64,000 bases of DNA from Frigoriglobus tundricola (GCF_013128195.2 NZ_CP053452.2:2604001-2668000), one strand, 5' to 3'; positions 25,988 to 35,790 are shown, counted from the first letter of the stretch. The notes: generated by a model from the sequence alone, not told the origin. Program-made: numbers and translations.

Positions 25988-28690
25988 TTGAACGTTGGCA
26001 TCGACCTGCGACCGCTGAGCGCAGGCGAATCCGGGGGCCTCGTCACGCTCGTCCGCGGGCTGGCAGCGGAACTGTTTTCCCTTGGATGTGCCGACACGTT
26101 TACCGTTTTCACTTCGCCGCGATCCGGGCTCCCGTTTCCCGTTCCCTCGAATGTGAATGTGTGCGAACTGGACGACGGCCCGCCGGCGTTCGACACCGCG
26201 CTCGCACGTTCGGAAATTGATGTCCTCCTCCGCGCCTACCCAACGGACGAGCCCCTCGCGTTCCCGCCCGCGCACGAGGTGACGATCGTTCCCGATCTGT
26301 TGCACGCCGATCGGCCGGACCAGCTCCCACCGGAAACGGTCGCACGGCGCGCGGTCGCGTTCGCCCGCGCCGCCACCTGCGGGGCGGTGGCGGTTCCCTC
26401 CCTGAGTACGCTCGCTCAGTTCCAAAAGCACTTTCCGACCGCCCGCGCCACACCGTTTCTCGTCCCTCCCGTGCCGCCGCGGCTCCGCGAGCGACTTGCC
26501 GCGCCCCTGACCACCGAGGACACGGCTCGGGTCCCGGGCGGGCCGTTTTTTCTCTACCCCGCACACGGGTGGCCGCACAAGAACCACGCGGGCTTGCTCC
26601 GCGCCTGGGAGCGGTTCCGCACGCGGCACCCCCATCACGTCCTGGTACTGACCGGAACCGGTAAGTGTGTTCCGGGACTCCTCGCGGCCGCGCCCGATCC
26701 GTCCGTGCGTGATCTCGGCTACGTGTCGGACCGCCTGCTGGCGGAGTTGTACGACCGGGCGACCGCGCTCGTGTTCCCGTCGCTGTACGAGGGGTTCGGG
26801 CTGCCGCTGTTGGAGGCGTTCGACGTCGGCCGGCCGGTGCTGTGCGGCAACACGAGCGCCCTGTCCGAAGTGGGCGGCGATGCCGTTCTCGCGGTTGATG
26901 CCACGAACGCGGACGCCCTCGCGGCGGCTCTGGAGCGGCTGGCCACCGATCCGGATCTGCGTGCCGCACTGGCAACACGGGGCCGGGCGCGCCACGACGT
27001 GTACGCCGCCGGTTCCGGCCCGCGAGCGCTCCTCGGCGCGCTGACCGATGTGGCCGCTCGCGCCGTACCGCCCGAACAGGTCCGGGCCGGTCAGCGCATT
27101 GCGGCCGAGCGGCTGGCGGCGGCGGAAGCCGATCGCGCCGCCCGTCTGAATCAGCTCGTCGCGCTCCACGACGAGGCCGCCCGGCAGCGCGCCTACATCG
27201 AGCGCCGGGAAGCCGAACGGGCGACGGAGTACGACCGCCTGTTCGACGCCCCCCCGGGGCCGCTGGTGTCGGTGGTCGTGACGATGGGCGACACCCGCGG
27301 CGCCCCGGAGCGGTGCGTGCGCGCGTGGACGCAGGAGCAGACGTTCCCGCGCGACCGGATCGAAGTGATCGTGGGGTTCGACGGCAAAAAGCCCGACGAA
27401 CTGGAGCAGGTGAAGCGCGTTCTGGGGCCGACCGATCGCGTGGTTCACGTCCCCACCGACAGCGAGAGCGGACCGTGGGCCGCCGGCGCGCGGCACGCCC
27501 GGGGCCGGTGGCTGTACTTCGCCGAAGCGCACTCTTACGGCGAGCCCGAGTGCCTGGAGGAGATGATCCGGTACCTCGTCGCCACGCGGCGCCCGGGGGC
27601 CAGCAGCCGCAGCCTGGGGCTCGGAGAGTCGTTGTCGGCGCGGCTCGAGGAGCGCCTCTACGACCGGGTGAAGCCGGTCCGCGTGGCGGACGACCACTGG
27701 TCCAAACTGTTCCTGCGCGGGGCCGCCCTGGAGCGCGAGGTGTACCACCGCGTGGGCGGCCTCCAGGGCGAGTACGGGCGGTTCTCCGAACCGCTCCTCG
27801 CCGCGCGCCTGCACCGCGCCGGCTACCGGCTGGGGTACGCGCCGCGGTCGATCGTCCGGCACTGGAACACGACCTCGTTCGCGCAACTCGAAGAACACGT
27901 CCACGACTACGCCACTTGCGAATGCGCCTTCCGGCTGACGGACCCGGACCCCGTGTGGGACTCGTATTTCGGCACCCCAACGGAGTGGGCACGGGGCGGG
28001 CGCACCGACCCCGCGCTCGCGCGCGTGGAGGCCCGGGTGCGTCTGGGCGGGTTGCTCCGTGGTGCCGGCTCGGTGCGGGAACTCGCGAAACTCCTGCCCG
28101 CGTGCGTGCTCGGCGGGCGCTGGTGGCGGTGGCCCGCCGCCAGCGGTCGGGTGCTGCGAAAGCTCCGGGTTCACCTCATGGAGCACGGCGAGGCCCGGAC
28201 CGATGCGTTCGCCGCCTTGTGGCAGCGGTACGCCGCCGGCGCGCGGCTCGACGTGCTCACCCGGATCGCGTCGCACACCGTGACGCCCCGAGAGAGCGTC
28301 GCGATCGACGAGTTCCCCGCGCCGCTGCTCGTCGGGTTCCACCCGCTCGAACGGTACGGCGGGCTGCCGTTCCGGTGGGCGGAACCGCTGGCCCACGTCA
28401 AACTCGCCCTGCCGCCGGGGGAGCAGATCGTCGAACTCGTCACCCGCGAGCTGCGCCCGCCGCTGGGGCTCGAAGCGTTCGTGAACGGCCGCCGCGCCCC
28501 GGTCGAGAACCGCACCGCGGAGGACGGGCGGGTTCGGGTCACGGTCCACGAATCGGCCCGCCGGACCGGGTTGCAGTACCTCACGTTGAAGTGCGTGCCG
28601 TGGTCCGCCGCCGGCGACACGCGCGCCCTCGGTCTGCCGCTGTTCGGGCTCCGTCGGGCCGTGGCGGCGCGGCAGCTTCGGGCCGCGTGA
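25988..28690 (+). CDS. Two-domain glycosyltransferase (GT4 plus GT2-like)
   Basis: A 900-residue protein. The start is TTG 25988, preceded by AGGAGG at a good distance. Residues 1-370 are a GT-B GT4 enzyme (MNVGIDLRPL; PAHGWPHKNHAGLLRAWERF; the nucleotide-sugar site FPSLYEGFGLPLLEAF). A coiled-coil linker (LNQLVALHDEAARQRAYIER) leads to a GT2-like domain at about 430-640 (LVSVVVTMGDTRGAPERCV, EVIVGFDG). The last 250 residues are unassigned. Two active sites in one chain suggest assembly of a polysaccharide or glycoprotein glycan. It stands alone, with no wzx or wzy neighbour. Confidence 0.88.
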   Translation: MNVGIDLRPLSAGESGGLVTLVRGLAAELFSLGCADTFTVFTSPRSGLPFPVPSNVNVCELDDGPPAFDTALARSEIDVLLRAYPTDEPLAFPPAHEVTIVPDLLHADRPDQLPPETVARRAVAFARAATCGAVAVPSLSTLAQFQKHFPTARATPFLVPPVPPRLRERLAAPLTTEDTARVPGGPFFLYPAHGWPHKNHAGLLRAWERFRTRHPHHVLVLTGTGKCVPGLLAAAPDPSVRDLGYVSDRLLAELYDRATALVFPSLYEGFGLPLLEAFDVGRPVLCGNTSALSEVGGDAVLAVDATNADALAAALERLATDPDLRAALATRGRARHDVYAAGSGPRALLGALTDVAARAVPPEQVRAGQRIAAERLAAAEADRAARLNQLVALHDEAARQRAYIERREAERATEYDRLFDAPPGPLVSVVVTMGDTRGAPERCVRAWTQEQTFPRDRIEVIVGFDGKKPDELEQVKRVLGPTDRVVHVPTDSESGPWAAGARHARGRWLYFAEAHSYGEPECLEEMIRYLVATRRPGASSRSLGLGESLSARLEERLYDRVKPVRVADDHWSKLFLRGAALEREVYHRVGGLQGEYGRFSEPLLAARLHRAGYRLGYAPRSIVRHWNTTSFAQLEEHVHDYATCECAFRLTDPDPVWDSYFGTPTEWARGGRTDPALARVEARVRLGGLLRGAGSVRELAKLLPACVLGGRWWRWPAASGRVLRKLRVHLMEHGEARTDAFAALWQRYAAGARLDVLTRIASHTVTPRESVAIDEFPAPLLVGFHPLERYGGLPFRWAEPLAHVKLALPPGEQIVELVTRELRPPLGLEAFVNGRRAPVENRTAEDGRVRVTVHESARRTGLQYLTLKCVPWSAAGDTRALGLPLFGLRRAVAARQLRAA

Positions 28691-28786
28691 ACCACTTGAA
28701 AGGCGTGCCGGGACGCTGCGGTACTGTAAGCTGTACCGTCGCCCATAGAGTTCACGTCACCTTCACACCCTCGGCTGTGTTCCACC

Positions 28787-29920
28787 ATGAGCGACTCCCC
28801 GCACGCCGGGTGCCGGTCGGCCGTCAGCGACGACCGCAACCTGCCCGACACCGACCTGCTCACCCCGTTCACGATCCGCGGGGTCAGACTCAGAAACCGT
28901 ATCGTTGTCTCGCCCATGTGCCAGTACTGCGCCTCCAACGGGATGGCCGACGACTGGCACCTCGTCCACCTCGGCAGCCGCGCCGCGGGCGGCGCGGGGC
29001 TGGTGTTCGTCGAAGCCACCGCCGTTGCGCCCGAGGGCCGCATCACGCCGGGCGACCTCGGCATCTGGAGCGACGCGCACGCCGAACCGCTCGCCCGGAT
29101 CGCCGCGTTCGTCACCCGCATGGGCGCGGTCCCGGCCATTCAACTCGCGCACGCCGGGCGGAAGGCGAGTTGCGGCCTTCCGTGGGAGGGCGGCGGGCAA
29201 CTCGCGCTGGATAACGGCGGGTGGGAAACGCTGGCCCCGAGCGCCGTACCGTTCGCCGAAACGGACCGCCCGCCGACCGCGCTGAGCGAAGCCGGCATCC
29301 GTGCCGTCATCGGGCAGTTCCAGGCGGCCGCCACCCGCGCCGTGCGGGCCGGGTTCCGCGTGATCGAGTTGCACGCCGCACACGGTTACCTGATGCACGA
29401 GTTCCTCTCCCCCCTTTCGAACCGCCGCACCGACCGGTACGGCGGGTCACTCGAGAACCGGACGCGGATCGTCCTCGAAACGGCCACGGTGCTTCGCGGG
29501 GTGGTGCCGGCCGAGTTGCCGCTGTTCGTTCGCATCTCCGCGACGGACTGGGTCGAAGGCGGGTGGGACCTGCCGCAGTCGGTCGCGCTGGCGAAGGCGC
29601 TGAAGCCGCTCGGTGTCGATCTGATCGACTGTTCCAGCGGCGCTCTCGTGCCGGGCGCGAAGATCCCGGTCGGCAAGGGGTACCAGGTGCCGTTCGCGGA
29701 CGCGATCCGCAAAGAGGCCGACATCCTGACCGGCGCGGTCGGGCTCATCACCGACCCGCATCAGGCGAACGAGGTGGTCACGTCCGGTGCGGCCGATCTG
29801 GTGTTCCTCGCGCGGGAGATGCTCCGCGAACCGTACTGGGCGCTGAAGGCGCAGCAGGCGCTCAATCAAGAACCGGCGTGGCCGACGCAGTACGGCTACG
29901 CGGTGAAGCGCCGGCCGTGA
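28787..29920 (+). CDS. NADH:flavin oxidoreductase, YqjM/OYE-type ene-reductase
   Basis: A 377-residue TIM-barrel flavoprotein. It shows TPFTIRGVRLRNRIVVSPMCQY (the Cys that tunes FMN in the YqjM class), QLAHAGRKAS, ELHAAHGYLMHEFLSPLSN, then RTDRYGGSLENR and a C-terminal phosphate site GAADLVFLAREML. The reaction is NAD(P)H-dependent reduction of activated C=C bonds. Single gene, 96 bases after the glycosyltransferase. YqjM itself is also called NamA; the symbol is withheld because orthology is not proven. Confidence 0.92.
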   Translation: MSDSPHAGCRSAVSDDRNLPDTDLLTPFTIRGVRLRNRIVVSPMCQYCASNGMADDWHLVHLGSRAAGGAGLVFVEATAVAPEGRITPGDLGIWSDAHAEPLARIAAFVTRMGAVPAIQLAHAGRKASCGLPWEGGGQLALDNGGWETLAPSAVPFAETDRPPTALSEAGIRAVIGQFQAAATRAVRAGFRVIELHAAHGYLMHEFLSPLSNRRTDRYGGSLENRTRIVLETATVLRGVVPAELPLFVRISATDWVEGGWDLPQSVALAKALKPLGVDLIDCSSGALVPGAKIPVGKGYQVPFADAIRKEADILTGAVGLITDPHQANEVVTSGAADLVFLAREMLREPYWALKAQQALNQEPAWPTQYGYAVKRRP

Positions 29921-29989
29921 GAAGCGGGGCCCCGCGTTCATTGACTCCTCACTCCCCGATCGGAGTTGATCGGGCGTCATCGATGGATA

Positions 29990-30067
29990 CGGCCGGCGTG
30001 GGCCGGAGGCTGGGATCGGGACGTCACATGACGCGTCCCGGTCCCACCCGCCGGCCCACGCCGGCCG
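29990..30067. repeat. Intergenic inverted repeat
   Basis: Outer arms cggccggcgtgggccgg (29990-30006) and its exact complement (30051-30067), with an inner 13-bp arm pair (30011-30023 and 30034-30046, one mismatch). It lies 70 bases after the ene-reductase stop and may terminate it. The rest of 29921-30363 shows nothing recognisable. Confidence 0.75.
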
Positions 30068-30363
30068 TTCGCTTGGTGAGCGGCCGTGTGCGGTCCGAAC
30101 TCAAGGCCATTACCGCCTCGGCTCCGTCGAGATTGGGCCAACCCGGTCACCCGCCCGCTCAAGCGAGGTCACGCCGCAGTTTGCGCCGGGGCATCCTCTG
30201 ATTTGCGATTGAGTGTGTCTCGTTTGCGGAACGGGCACCCCGGCCGTTCGGCGAAGAACCGGGGGAGCCGTTCTGCGGTGGCGGGCAATGGCCGACATTA
30301 AGTGGTCGGTTCGGGTACGTCTTCCTGGGCCTGCTACCAGAGGCGGGACTGAGTCTGAATGAG

Positions 30364-30780
30364 GTGCTGTTGGCGAGCCATCGTCTGGCCCGAACGATGG
30401 TGCGGCCCAACTACGGGATCGTTTACTTACGCTCCAACTTGTTCGGACCTGACCGGTACGCCAAGGGCATCATGGCTAGTTCCACGAAACTCCCGTTTGA
30501 AAAGGATCTCCCGACCCGGGACCGGATTTTCAAGTGGTTTGGGGAGTTGCGGCGCGACCGCCGTCACCTGCGGGGCGGGTTCCGCTCGGTGTACCCGGTA
30601 CAGTTGCGGTCCGAAGCACATCGTCAGATGCGCCTCGACACGGGCGTGTCGGTGGCCGAGTTGGGCTTGGGCACGTGGACCCGGGTCGGGGACGGGTTGT
30701 GGCTGTGGGAGTTGACCGACGCCGAAGTGACCAAAGCGAAGGCGCTGTTCGAACGCTCGGGCTTGTTGCTCGCCGCGTGA
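30364..30780 (+). CDS. Hypothetical protein (138 aa)
   Basis: Starts at GTG 30364. The frame has protein-like composition (MVRPNYGIVYLRSNLFGPDR, IFKWFGELRRDRRHL, AELGLGTWTRVGDGLWLWEL) and no membrane segment. I do not recognise a family. No clear ribosome site; the true start may be at TTG or ATG codons nearby. It lies alone between the ene-reductase and tpx. Confidence 0.45.
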   Translation: MLLASHRLARTMVRPNYGIVYLRSNLFGPDRYAKGIMASSTKLPFEKDLPTRDRIFKWFGELRRDRRHLRGGFRSVYPVQLRSEAHRQMRLDTGVSVAELGLGTWTRVGDGLWLWELTDAEVTKAKALFERSGLLLAA

Positions 30781-30999
30781 GCAATGGCGCAAGTCTGTAA
30801 GGGGCCGTCGCTCGGAGCGTGAGGACTACGATTCGCTCGCCGAATTGCTCGTCCTCATTTCGCCATCGGTATCGCATACGAGGTCTGAAGGCAAGTGACC
30901 GAGACCGGAAGCGGCGGCTCGCTGGTCGCCGTTCGTCGGGTACGTAAACCAGTGTTGCGGTTCCACCGATCTGCGACCCCGACCCCCGGAGACGCTCCA

Positions 31000-31515
31000 A
31001 TGGCTCGCACCGTCACGTTCAAAAACAACCCGGTCACGCTCGCCGGTCCCGAGTTGAAGCCCGGCGACACCGCTCCGAGTTACACGGGGCTGAGCGGGCT
31101 CAGCCCCGTCACGCTGGCCGACACGCCCGCCAAGGCCCGGCTGTTCAGCGTGGTGCCCTCGCTGGACACCGGCGTGTGCAGCCTCCAAACGAAGAAGTTC
31201 GATGACGGCATCAAGGCGCTGGGCGATGCGGTCGCGTGCTACACTGTCAGCCTCGACCTGCCGTTCGCCCAGAAGCGGTTCTGCACCGCCGAGGGGATCG
31301 CGACCATGCAGACCGTCTCGGACGTTCACGACCACTCGTTCGGCCAGAACTGGGGCGTGCTGATCGAGAGCGGGCTGCCGCTGAAGCTCCTCGCCCGGTC
31401 CGTGTTCGTGGTCGATAAGGCCGGTAAAATCACCTACGCCGAGTACGTGCCCGAGGTGACCAACCACCCGAACTACGACGCCGCCCTGGACGCACTAAAG
31501 GCAGCGGCGAAATAA
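31000..31515 (+). CDS. tpx: Thiol peroxidase
   Basis: A 171-residue atypical 2-Cys peroxiredoxin that reduces lipid and hydrogen peroxides with thioredoxin. The peroxidatic Cys60 is in VVPSLDTGVCSLQT and the resolving Cys95 in DLPFAQKRFC, at the spacing of E. coli Tpx (61/95). The GDTAPSYTG and SVFVVDKAGKITYAEYV blocks and the length are canonical. Start ATG 31000; the frame stays open upstream but the extra residues lack family similarity. Confidence 0.96.
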   Translation: MARTVTFKNNPVTLAGPELKPGDTAPSYTGLSGLSPVTLADTPAKARLFSVVPSLDTGVCSLQTKKFDDGIKALGDAVACYTVSLDLPFAQKRFCTAEGIATMQTVSDVHDHSFGQNWGVLIESGLPLKLLARSVFVVDKAGKITYAEYVPEVTNHPNYDAALDALKAAAK

Positions 31516-31530
31516 CGCCGCGGGTCCGCG

Positions 31531-31633
31531 GTACCGTCGAAAAGTCGGAAGGTCGCACGTCGTAAAGTCGAAGGCCCTGACTGTTCAGGACTTCGACTTT
31601 ACGACGTGCGACCTTCCGACTTTTCGACGGTAC
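31531..31633. repeat. Perfect 43-bp inverted repeat after tpx
   Basis: The arms 31531-31573 and 31591-31633 are exact complements, and the loop can extend the stem further (cctga/tcagg). It lies 16 bases past the tpx stop, so it probably also ends the transcript. The motif cgtaaagtcgaa recurs near 43284 as part of a weaker palindrome. Confidence 0.9.
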
Positions 31634-31923
31634 GACCTTCGGCTCGCACTTTGGGACTCTAGATAATTTACAATTCCACTCCCCACCCCCGTATCCCTCC
31701 CATTTTCACCGAAAGATAGCGAACCGTGGCCGGATGTGCAGACTCTACCGCTTATAGCGACAACATCCGTCAATCCGGGTTGTGACAGGACGTGAAATCG
31801 TTTGTGTGGTGCGTGGCGCGACTTAATCTAAAGTCTGATGCCCGGCCGGGCGCATGCCACGGACCCGACGGCCGGGCGGTTCCCCGGCCCCGCTGGGAAA
31901 TCGAACACCCCGGAGACCACACC

Positions 31924-32883
31924 ATGACCTTCTACCGATGCGCCGGGCTGGCCCTCGCGGTCGCCCTGACGGGCGCCGCCGGCACCAGCGGCCGCGCCAC
32001 CGCCGCCTGGGACAACGTGTTCCAGGTCTGCTGTAACGACTGCAACAAGCCGCGGGCCAGCTACTACGCGCCCCAGGCGTGCCCCCAGCCGTGCCCGCAG
32101 CCCGAAATGCGGATCAGCTACGTCCAGCGGAGCTACTACCAGCCCGTTACCGAATACGTCCGCAAGAGCTACTACGAGCCGGTCACGAAGAACGTGACCA
32201 GCTACTACTACGAGCCCGTTACCGAGTACAAGTACAGCACGTACTACGACCCCTGCACCGGGTGCCCGCAGCGCGTGAGCACGCCGGTCACGTCGTACCG
32301 GCTCCGGAGCCAGTGCAACTCGGTCACCAGCTACGTCGAGCGGACCGCGATGGTGCCCGTGACCTCGCTCCGCCAGGTGAACTACCAGCAGCCGGTGGTG
32401 AGCTACTACTACCCGCCGCAGCCGACCGGCACGAGCTTCTACCCGCTCCCGCCGGCGAGCCCGCCCGCCGGTCCGAGCGTCAACGAGCTCCGCGAGAACC
32501 CGCCGAGCGTAATGCCGCAGACCAACGGGTCGGACACCATCCCGCCGACGACCGTTCCGACCACGCCCGGCTCCAACCCGCGGAACACGAAGCTCCGCCC
32601 CGAGAAGACCGTCGCCCGCAGCAGCGTGGTGTCGGTCCGCGGCGAGGTGGTGCTGAACGACCAGATCACCCCGCGGGCCGGCGCGAAGCTGGTGTTCGTG
32701 AACGCGGAGAAGATGGATCAGAAAGAGTACGCGACGGCCAACCCCTACGGCGAGTTCGACGTGCGCCTGCCGGCCGGCCGGTGGTACATGTACGTCGGCG
32801 GCGAGGGCGGCAAGGCGACGTACCACAAGCAGATCGCCGTCGGCGACCGCGACACCGTGGACTACAAGGTCGTGAGCCGCTGA
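31924..32883 (+). CDS. Secreted Tyr/Pro/Cys-rich repeat protein with C-terminal beta domain
   Basis: A 319-residue protein, signal peptide MTFYRCAGLALAVALTGAAG. Residues about 60-165 carry tandem blocks of the type SYYxPVT(E/K)Y(V/K) (YYQPVTEYVRKSYYEPVTKN and others), typical of planctomycete surface proteins. Several Cys pairs occur (VCCNDC, DPCTGCP). After a Pro/Thr-rich linker a carboxypeptidase-regulatory-like beta sandwich follows (VVSVRGEVVLNDQ, ANPYGEFDVRLPAGRWYMYV). Probable envelope or surface protein; exact role unknown. A terminator-type palindrome follows 28 bases after the stop. Confidence 0.82.
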   Translation: MTFYRCAGLALAVALTGAAGTSGRATAAWDNVFQVCCNDCNKPRASYYAPQACPQPCPQPEMRISYVQRSYYQPVTEYVRKSYYEPVTKNVTSYYYEPVTEYKYSTYYDPCTGCPQRVSTPVTSYRLRSQCNSVTSYVERTAMVPVTSLRQVNYQQPVVSYYYPPQPTGTSFYPLPPASPPAGPSVNELRENPPSVMPQTNGSDTIPPTTVPTTPGSNPRNTKLRPEKTVARSSVVSVRGEVVLNDQITPRAGAKLVFVNAEKMDQKEYATANPYGEFDVRLPAGRWYMYVGGEGGKATYHKQIAVGDRDTVDYKVVSR

Positions 32884-32911
32884 TCGGAGCGCGGGCGAAC
32901 GGTTGGCGCGA

Positions 32912-33006
32912 GCCGCGACGATGAAGCGACCGGTGGTCGTGTGCCCGCCGCCTCCCTATGTGGGGAGCGGCGGGCACACGACCACCGGTCGCTTCATCGT
33001 CGCGGC
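32912..33006. terminator. Perfect 40-bp inverted repeat between convergent genes
   Basis: Arms 32912-32951 and 32967-33006 are exact complements. It fills most of the space between the convergent YYEPVT protein and porin genes, so it would act as a two-way terminator. No T tract. Confidence 0.85.
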
Positions 33007-33026
33007 CACCCTAGACACCGGGCCGC

Positions 33027-34688
33027 TCAGAACCGGACGGTGAAGTCGAACCCGGCCAGGAGCAGGTTCTTCCTGGTGCCGCCATCGAACGCGGGGTTGT
33101 CCCAGTTGCGATAGAACCCGATCTCGGGGCGGAGCATCATCACGTCGTTGAACTGGTGACTCAGCCCGACGGTGTGGCTGGTGTACGTCCCGGCCACCCC
33201 GGTCCGCATGCCCCGCTCGTCCCGGTACACCTCGTTCCGAACCGTAACGTAATCGCGGTCGCACAGCTTGAACATGGTGTAGTTCAGAACGCCGTACGCG
33301 AGCGACGTGCCCGGCAGCAGCGTGCCGTCCCCGCCGCCGCCGCCGAAGGGCTGCACCGGACCGGCGCTCGGCGTGCCCCCCACTTCCGCGTTCTTCTGCC
33401 ACATGAAGTACGCTTCGGTCTTCGTGTGGCACCACTCGTTGAACCGGTGCTCCCACGTACTCACAATGTAGTTGAAGTTGTCGTGCCCGAGCGGCTGCCC
33501 GTACTGCTGGAAGTGGCGGAACTGGGAGCTGTTCAGGGCGTTGACCCAGGTGTAGAAGGCGTCGGCGTTGCTCAGGGAGACCCACCGGACGCCCGCGGCG
33601 AACGTCGCAACGGCCCCGGGGTACCAGGGCGCCATGTCCGTACCCGAGTGGAGCGCCGCCTGCACCGTCCACTGGTCGTCGAGCTTCTGCGTGATCATGA
33701 TGCCGGTGTCGGTGTACGTGTCGTAGGTGAACAGGATCGAGTGGCTCCCCAGGTAGTTGTTGATGGAGTACTGGCTCTCGATGTCCGGGCACGCGATCCA
33801 CCGGCCGACCCGGACGTCCGTGCCGCCCAGGATGCCGGGGATGTATACGTTGAAGTACTGCTCGACCGGGTCCCAGCCGTTGAGCAAGTTGTGCTTGAGC
33901 AACTGGTCGCTGCCCCAGCCGCCCGCCGTCGTGTACCGGTAGTCGATGCCGTACATCGCGACCGAGCGGAAGCCCCAGTCCCAGTGGTCGGTCTGCACCG
34001 TGTCCGGGAGCCGCTCGAGTTTGAACACCAGTTGGTCGAGTTCCATGCGGTTGGGGACGACCCAGTACGACGTCGGGACGTTCGAGTTCTTGGCGGTACT
34101 CACGTTCCCACTTGAGGTGGCCCAGCCCTCAAAGAAGATCCGGCCGTCCTTGATTGCCTGACCGTTGGGCCCGGCGTAGAGCGCCTGCATGATCGGGGAC
34201 GTGCCGTACACCGACGGGACGCCGAGCAGCGGGTACCCCTGGTACTCGTCGCCGGGAAACGGCGGCGCGCTCCAGGGCGAGGGCAGCGCCCGCCGCGGCG
34301 GGGGCGACGGCTCTTCGGTTTTCGCGTTCGGGTCCGGGAAGAACTGCTTGTAGTACTCCCGGTACAGGCGCTGGTAGAAGTCGCCGCCCTCGTCCGACCG
34401 GGGCTTGAGGAACGGCGGGTACCGCCGCGGATTATCCTGTGCGGCGGCGCCCTTCGCGTCCGTCCCGTTACCCCCGGCCGTTCCGGTCGCGTCGCCCTCG
34501 GGCGCCGCCACGGGCGGTCCGTTCCGACTCACCGGATATCCGAGCCCGGCGTTCGGGATCTGCACCCCTCCGATCGGCGGGACCGGCGGGTCGACACGCA
34601 CGGGCGCCAGAGGGGCTCCCGGCGCCGGGCCGGCGGCGGCCGGGGGCTGTCCGACGAGTCCGGCCGTGAGAAGTACAGCGGTGAGCAT
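33027..34688 (-). CDS. Outer-membrane beta-barrel porin (BBP2/OmpL-like)
   Basis: A 553-residue protein with signal peptide MLTAVLLTAGLVGQPPAAAG; an upstream GTG at 34703 adding KGLG is possible. A Pro-rich region of about 100 residues precedes alternating amphipathic strands such as RVGRWIACPDIESQYSINNY, WEHRFNEWCHTKTEAYFMWQ and DVMMLRPEIGFYRNWDNPAF, ending in a terminal phenylalanine (FDFTVRF) as in outer-membrane barrels. The layout matches the planctomycete putative beta-barrel porin-2 family. Substrate unknown. Confidence 0.86.
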   Translation of the reverse strand: MLTAVLLTAGLVGQPPAAAGPAPGAPLAPVRVDPPVPPIGGVQIPNAGLGYPVSRNGPPVAAPEGDATGTAGGNGTDAKGAAAQDNPRRYPPFLKPRSDEGGDFYQRLYREYYKQFFPDPNAKTEEPSPPPRRALPSPWSAPPFPGDEYQGYPLLGVPSVYGTSPIMQALYAGPNGQAIKDGRIFFEGWATSSGNVSTAKNSNVPTSYWVVPNRMELDQLVFKLERLPDTVQTDHWDWGFRSVAMYGIDYRYTTAGGWGSDQLLKHNLLNGWDPVEQYFNVYIPGILGGTDVRVGRWIACPDIESQYSINNYLGSHSILFTYDTYTDTGIMITQKLDDQWTVQAALHSGTDMAPWYPGAVATFAAGVRWVSLSNADAFYTWVNALNSSQFRHFQQYGQPLGHDNFNYIVSTWEHRFNEWCHTKTEAYFMWQKNAEVGGTPSAGPVQPFGGGGGDGTLLPGTSLAYGVLNYTMFKLCDRDYVTVRNEVYRDERGMRTGVAGTYTSHTVGLSHQFNDVMMLRPEIGFYRNWDNPAFDGGTRKNLLLAGFDFTVRF

Positions 34689-34886
34689 TCCCAATCCCTT
34701 CACTCGGGTGCCGGTTCGCCCGGACCGTGACACCGGAGAAGCCGCGTCCGTCGGGCTCCTCCAGGCCCGCCGCCGGTGCGGCGGAGCGGGCACGCGTGTC
34801 CGGTGCCGGGCGTAGGGAATGTTTCGACAATGCCGATTTGTTTGATAAGTACGGTCGAATTCATTGCCCGATTTTCTCGAAGCGCC

Positions 34887-35183
34887 TCACTGGGGCGCGC
34901 CGAGCGCCGCGCGAACACGGTCCCACGTCCCGTCCCGCACCCATCGATCGTAGTACGTCCGGACGGACGAGTGGTTGGGGTAGCGCCGGGGCAGGCCGCG
35001 CCAGGGGCACGCGGCCCGTTGGATGTGGAGGATCGCGTTCACGACCGCCCGTAAATCGATCGTGCGCGGTCGGCCGCCCGGCTTCGGCACAGGAAGCAAA
35101 GGGGAAACGAGCGTCCATTCCGCGTCCGTCAGGTCCTTGGGCTCGGGTTCCGGGTGGGGCGTGTGGCCGGACGGCGCCGTCAT
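34887..35183 (-). mobile_element. IS5-family transposase fragment (N-terminal DUF4096)
   Basis: A 98-residue frame: DLTDAEWTLVSPLLPVPKPG, GRPRTIDLRAVVNAILHIQR and CPWRGLPRRYPNHSSVRTYY are the helix-turn-helix part of IS5-group transposases. It stops at RAALGAPQ where the DDE domain should begin, and no downstream frame supplies one before the porin gene. It is a dead remnant; no terminal repeats were found. Confidence 0.8.
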
Positions 35184-35790
35184 CGCGCTCCCCCGAACCG
35201 CTCGGCGCCGTGAACGTTTCGCGACGGCCGCCCGCCACCCGAGTTCGGTACCCGTGTTGACGCGTCTCGGAACGCGTCCGAGTGCCGCGCCCGCTTCCCC
35301 GTACCAGAACGAGCGCGCGTGAGAGTGCGGGGCATGACGGTTTCTTTCTGCTCAAGGACGCACCGGACCCACTTTCTGCGCGTCGCGAGTCCGTGATGAA
35401 ATGCACGCAGGGTGCCGAGCGCGAAGAACGCAGCGGGGGGGGCGCAGGAATCGCTGGCAAAATCAGGAGATGGGTCCGATCGGCCGTCTACCGGACCGGT
35501 GGACAACGACCGCCCTTCCTTGCATCATGCAAGGGACGCACTGCATCCTGCATGATCACCCGGTCTCTCGGATCTTCGAACTGGCTCACGGGGACGTGGA
35601 GCGCCACCGACCGAAGCCCGGTTCGAAACCGCCGGTGACGGGCGGTCATTTAAGACCGGTGGAGCGGGTCAGCGGTCACCGGGAGCGGCAACCGCACGGG
35701 ATTCGTCCCGTCACTGCTGACAACTGACCACACGTGAATTACACTTACACTCGTCGGCGCGCAACCACCCAACGCTCAACGGAGACTGTC
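35184..35790. other. Non-coding gap
   Basis: About 600 bases without a convincing gene. A small palindrome (cttgcatcatgcaag, near 35519) and a related tgcatcctgcat stretch lie close together. No RNA gene or clear promoter recognised; the region may be debris around the IS5 fragment. Confidence 0.4.

Noticed and set aside
26109-27992. 627-residue minus-strand frame opposite the glycosyltransferase
   Set aside because: Composition is almost entirely Arg, Pro, Gly, Ala and Thr; no motif; the plus strand has clear GT4 and GT2 motifs.
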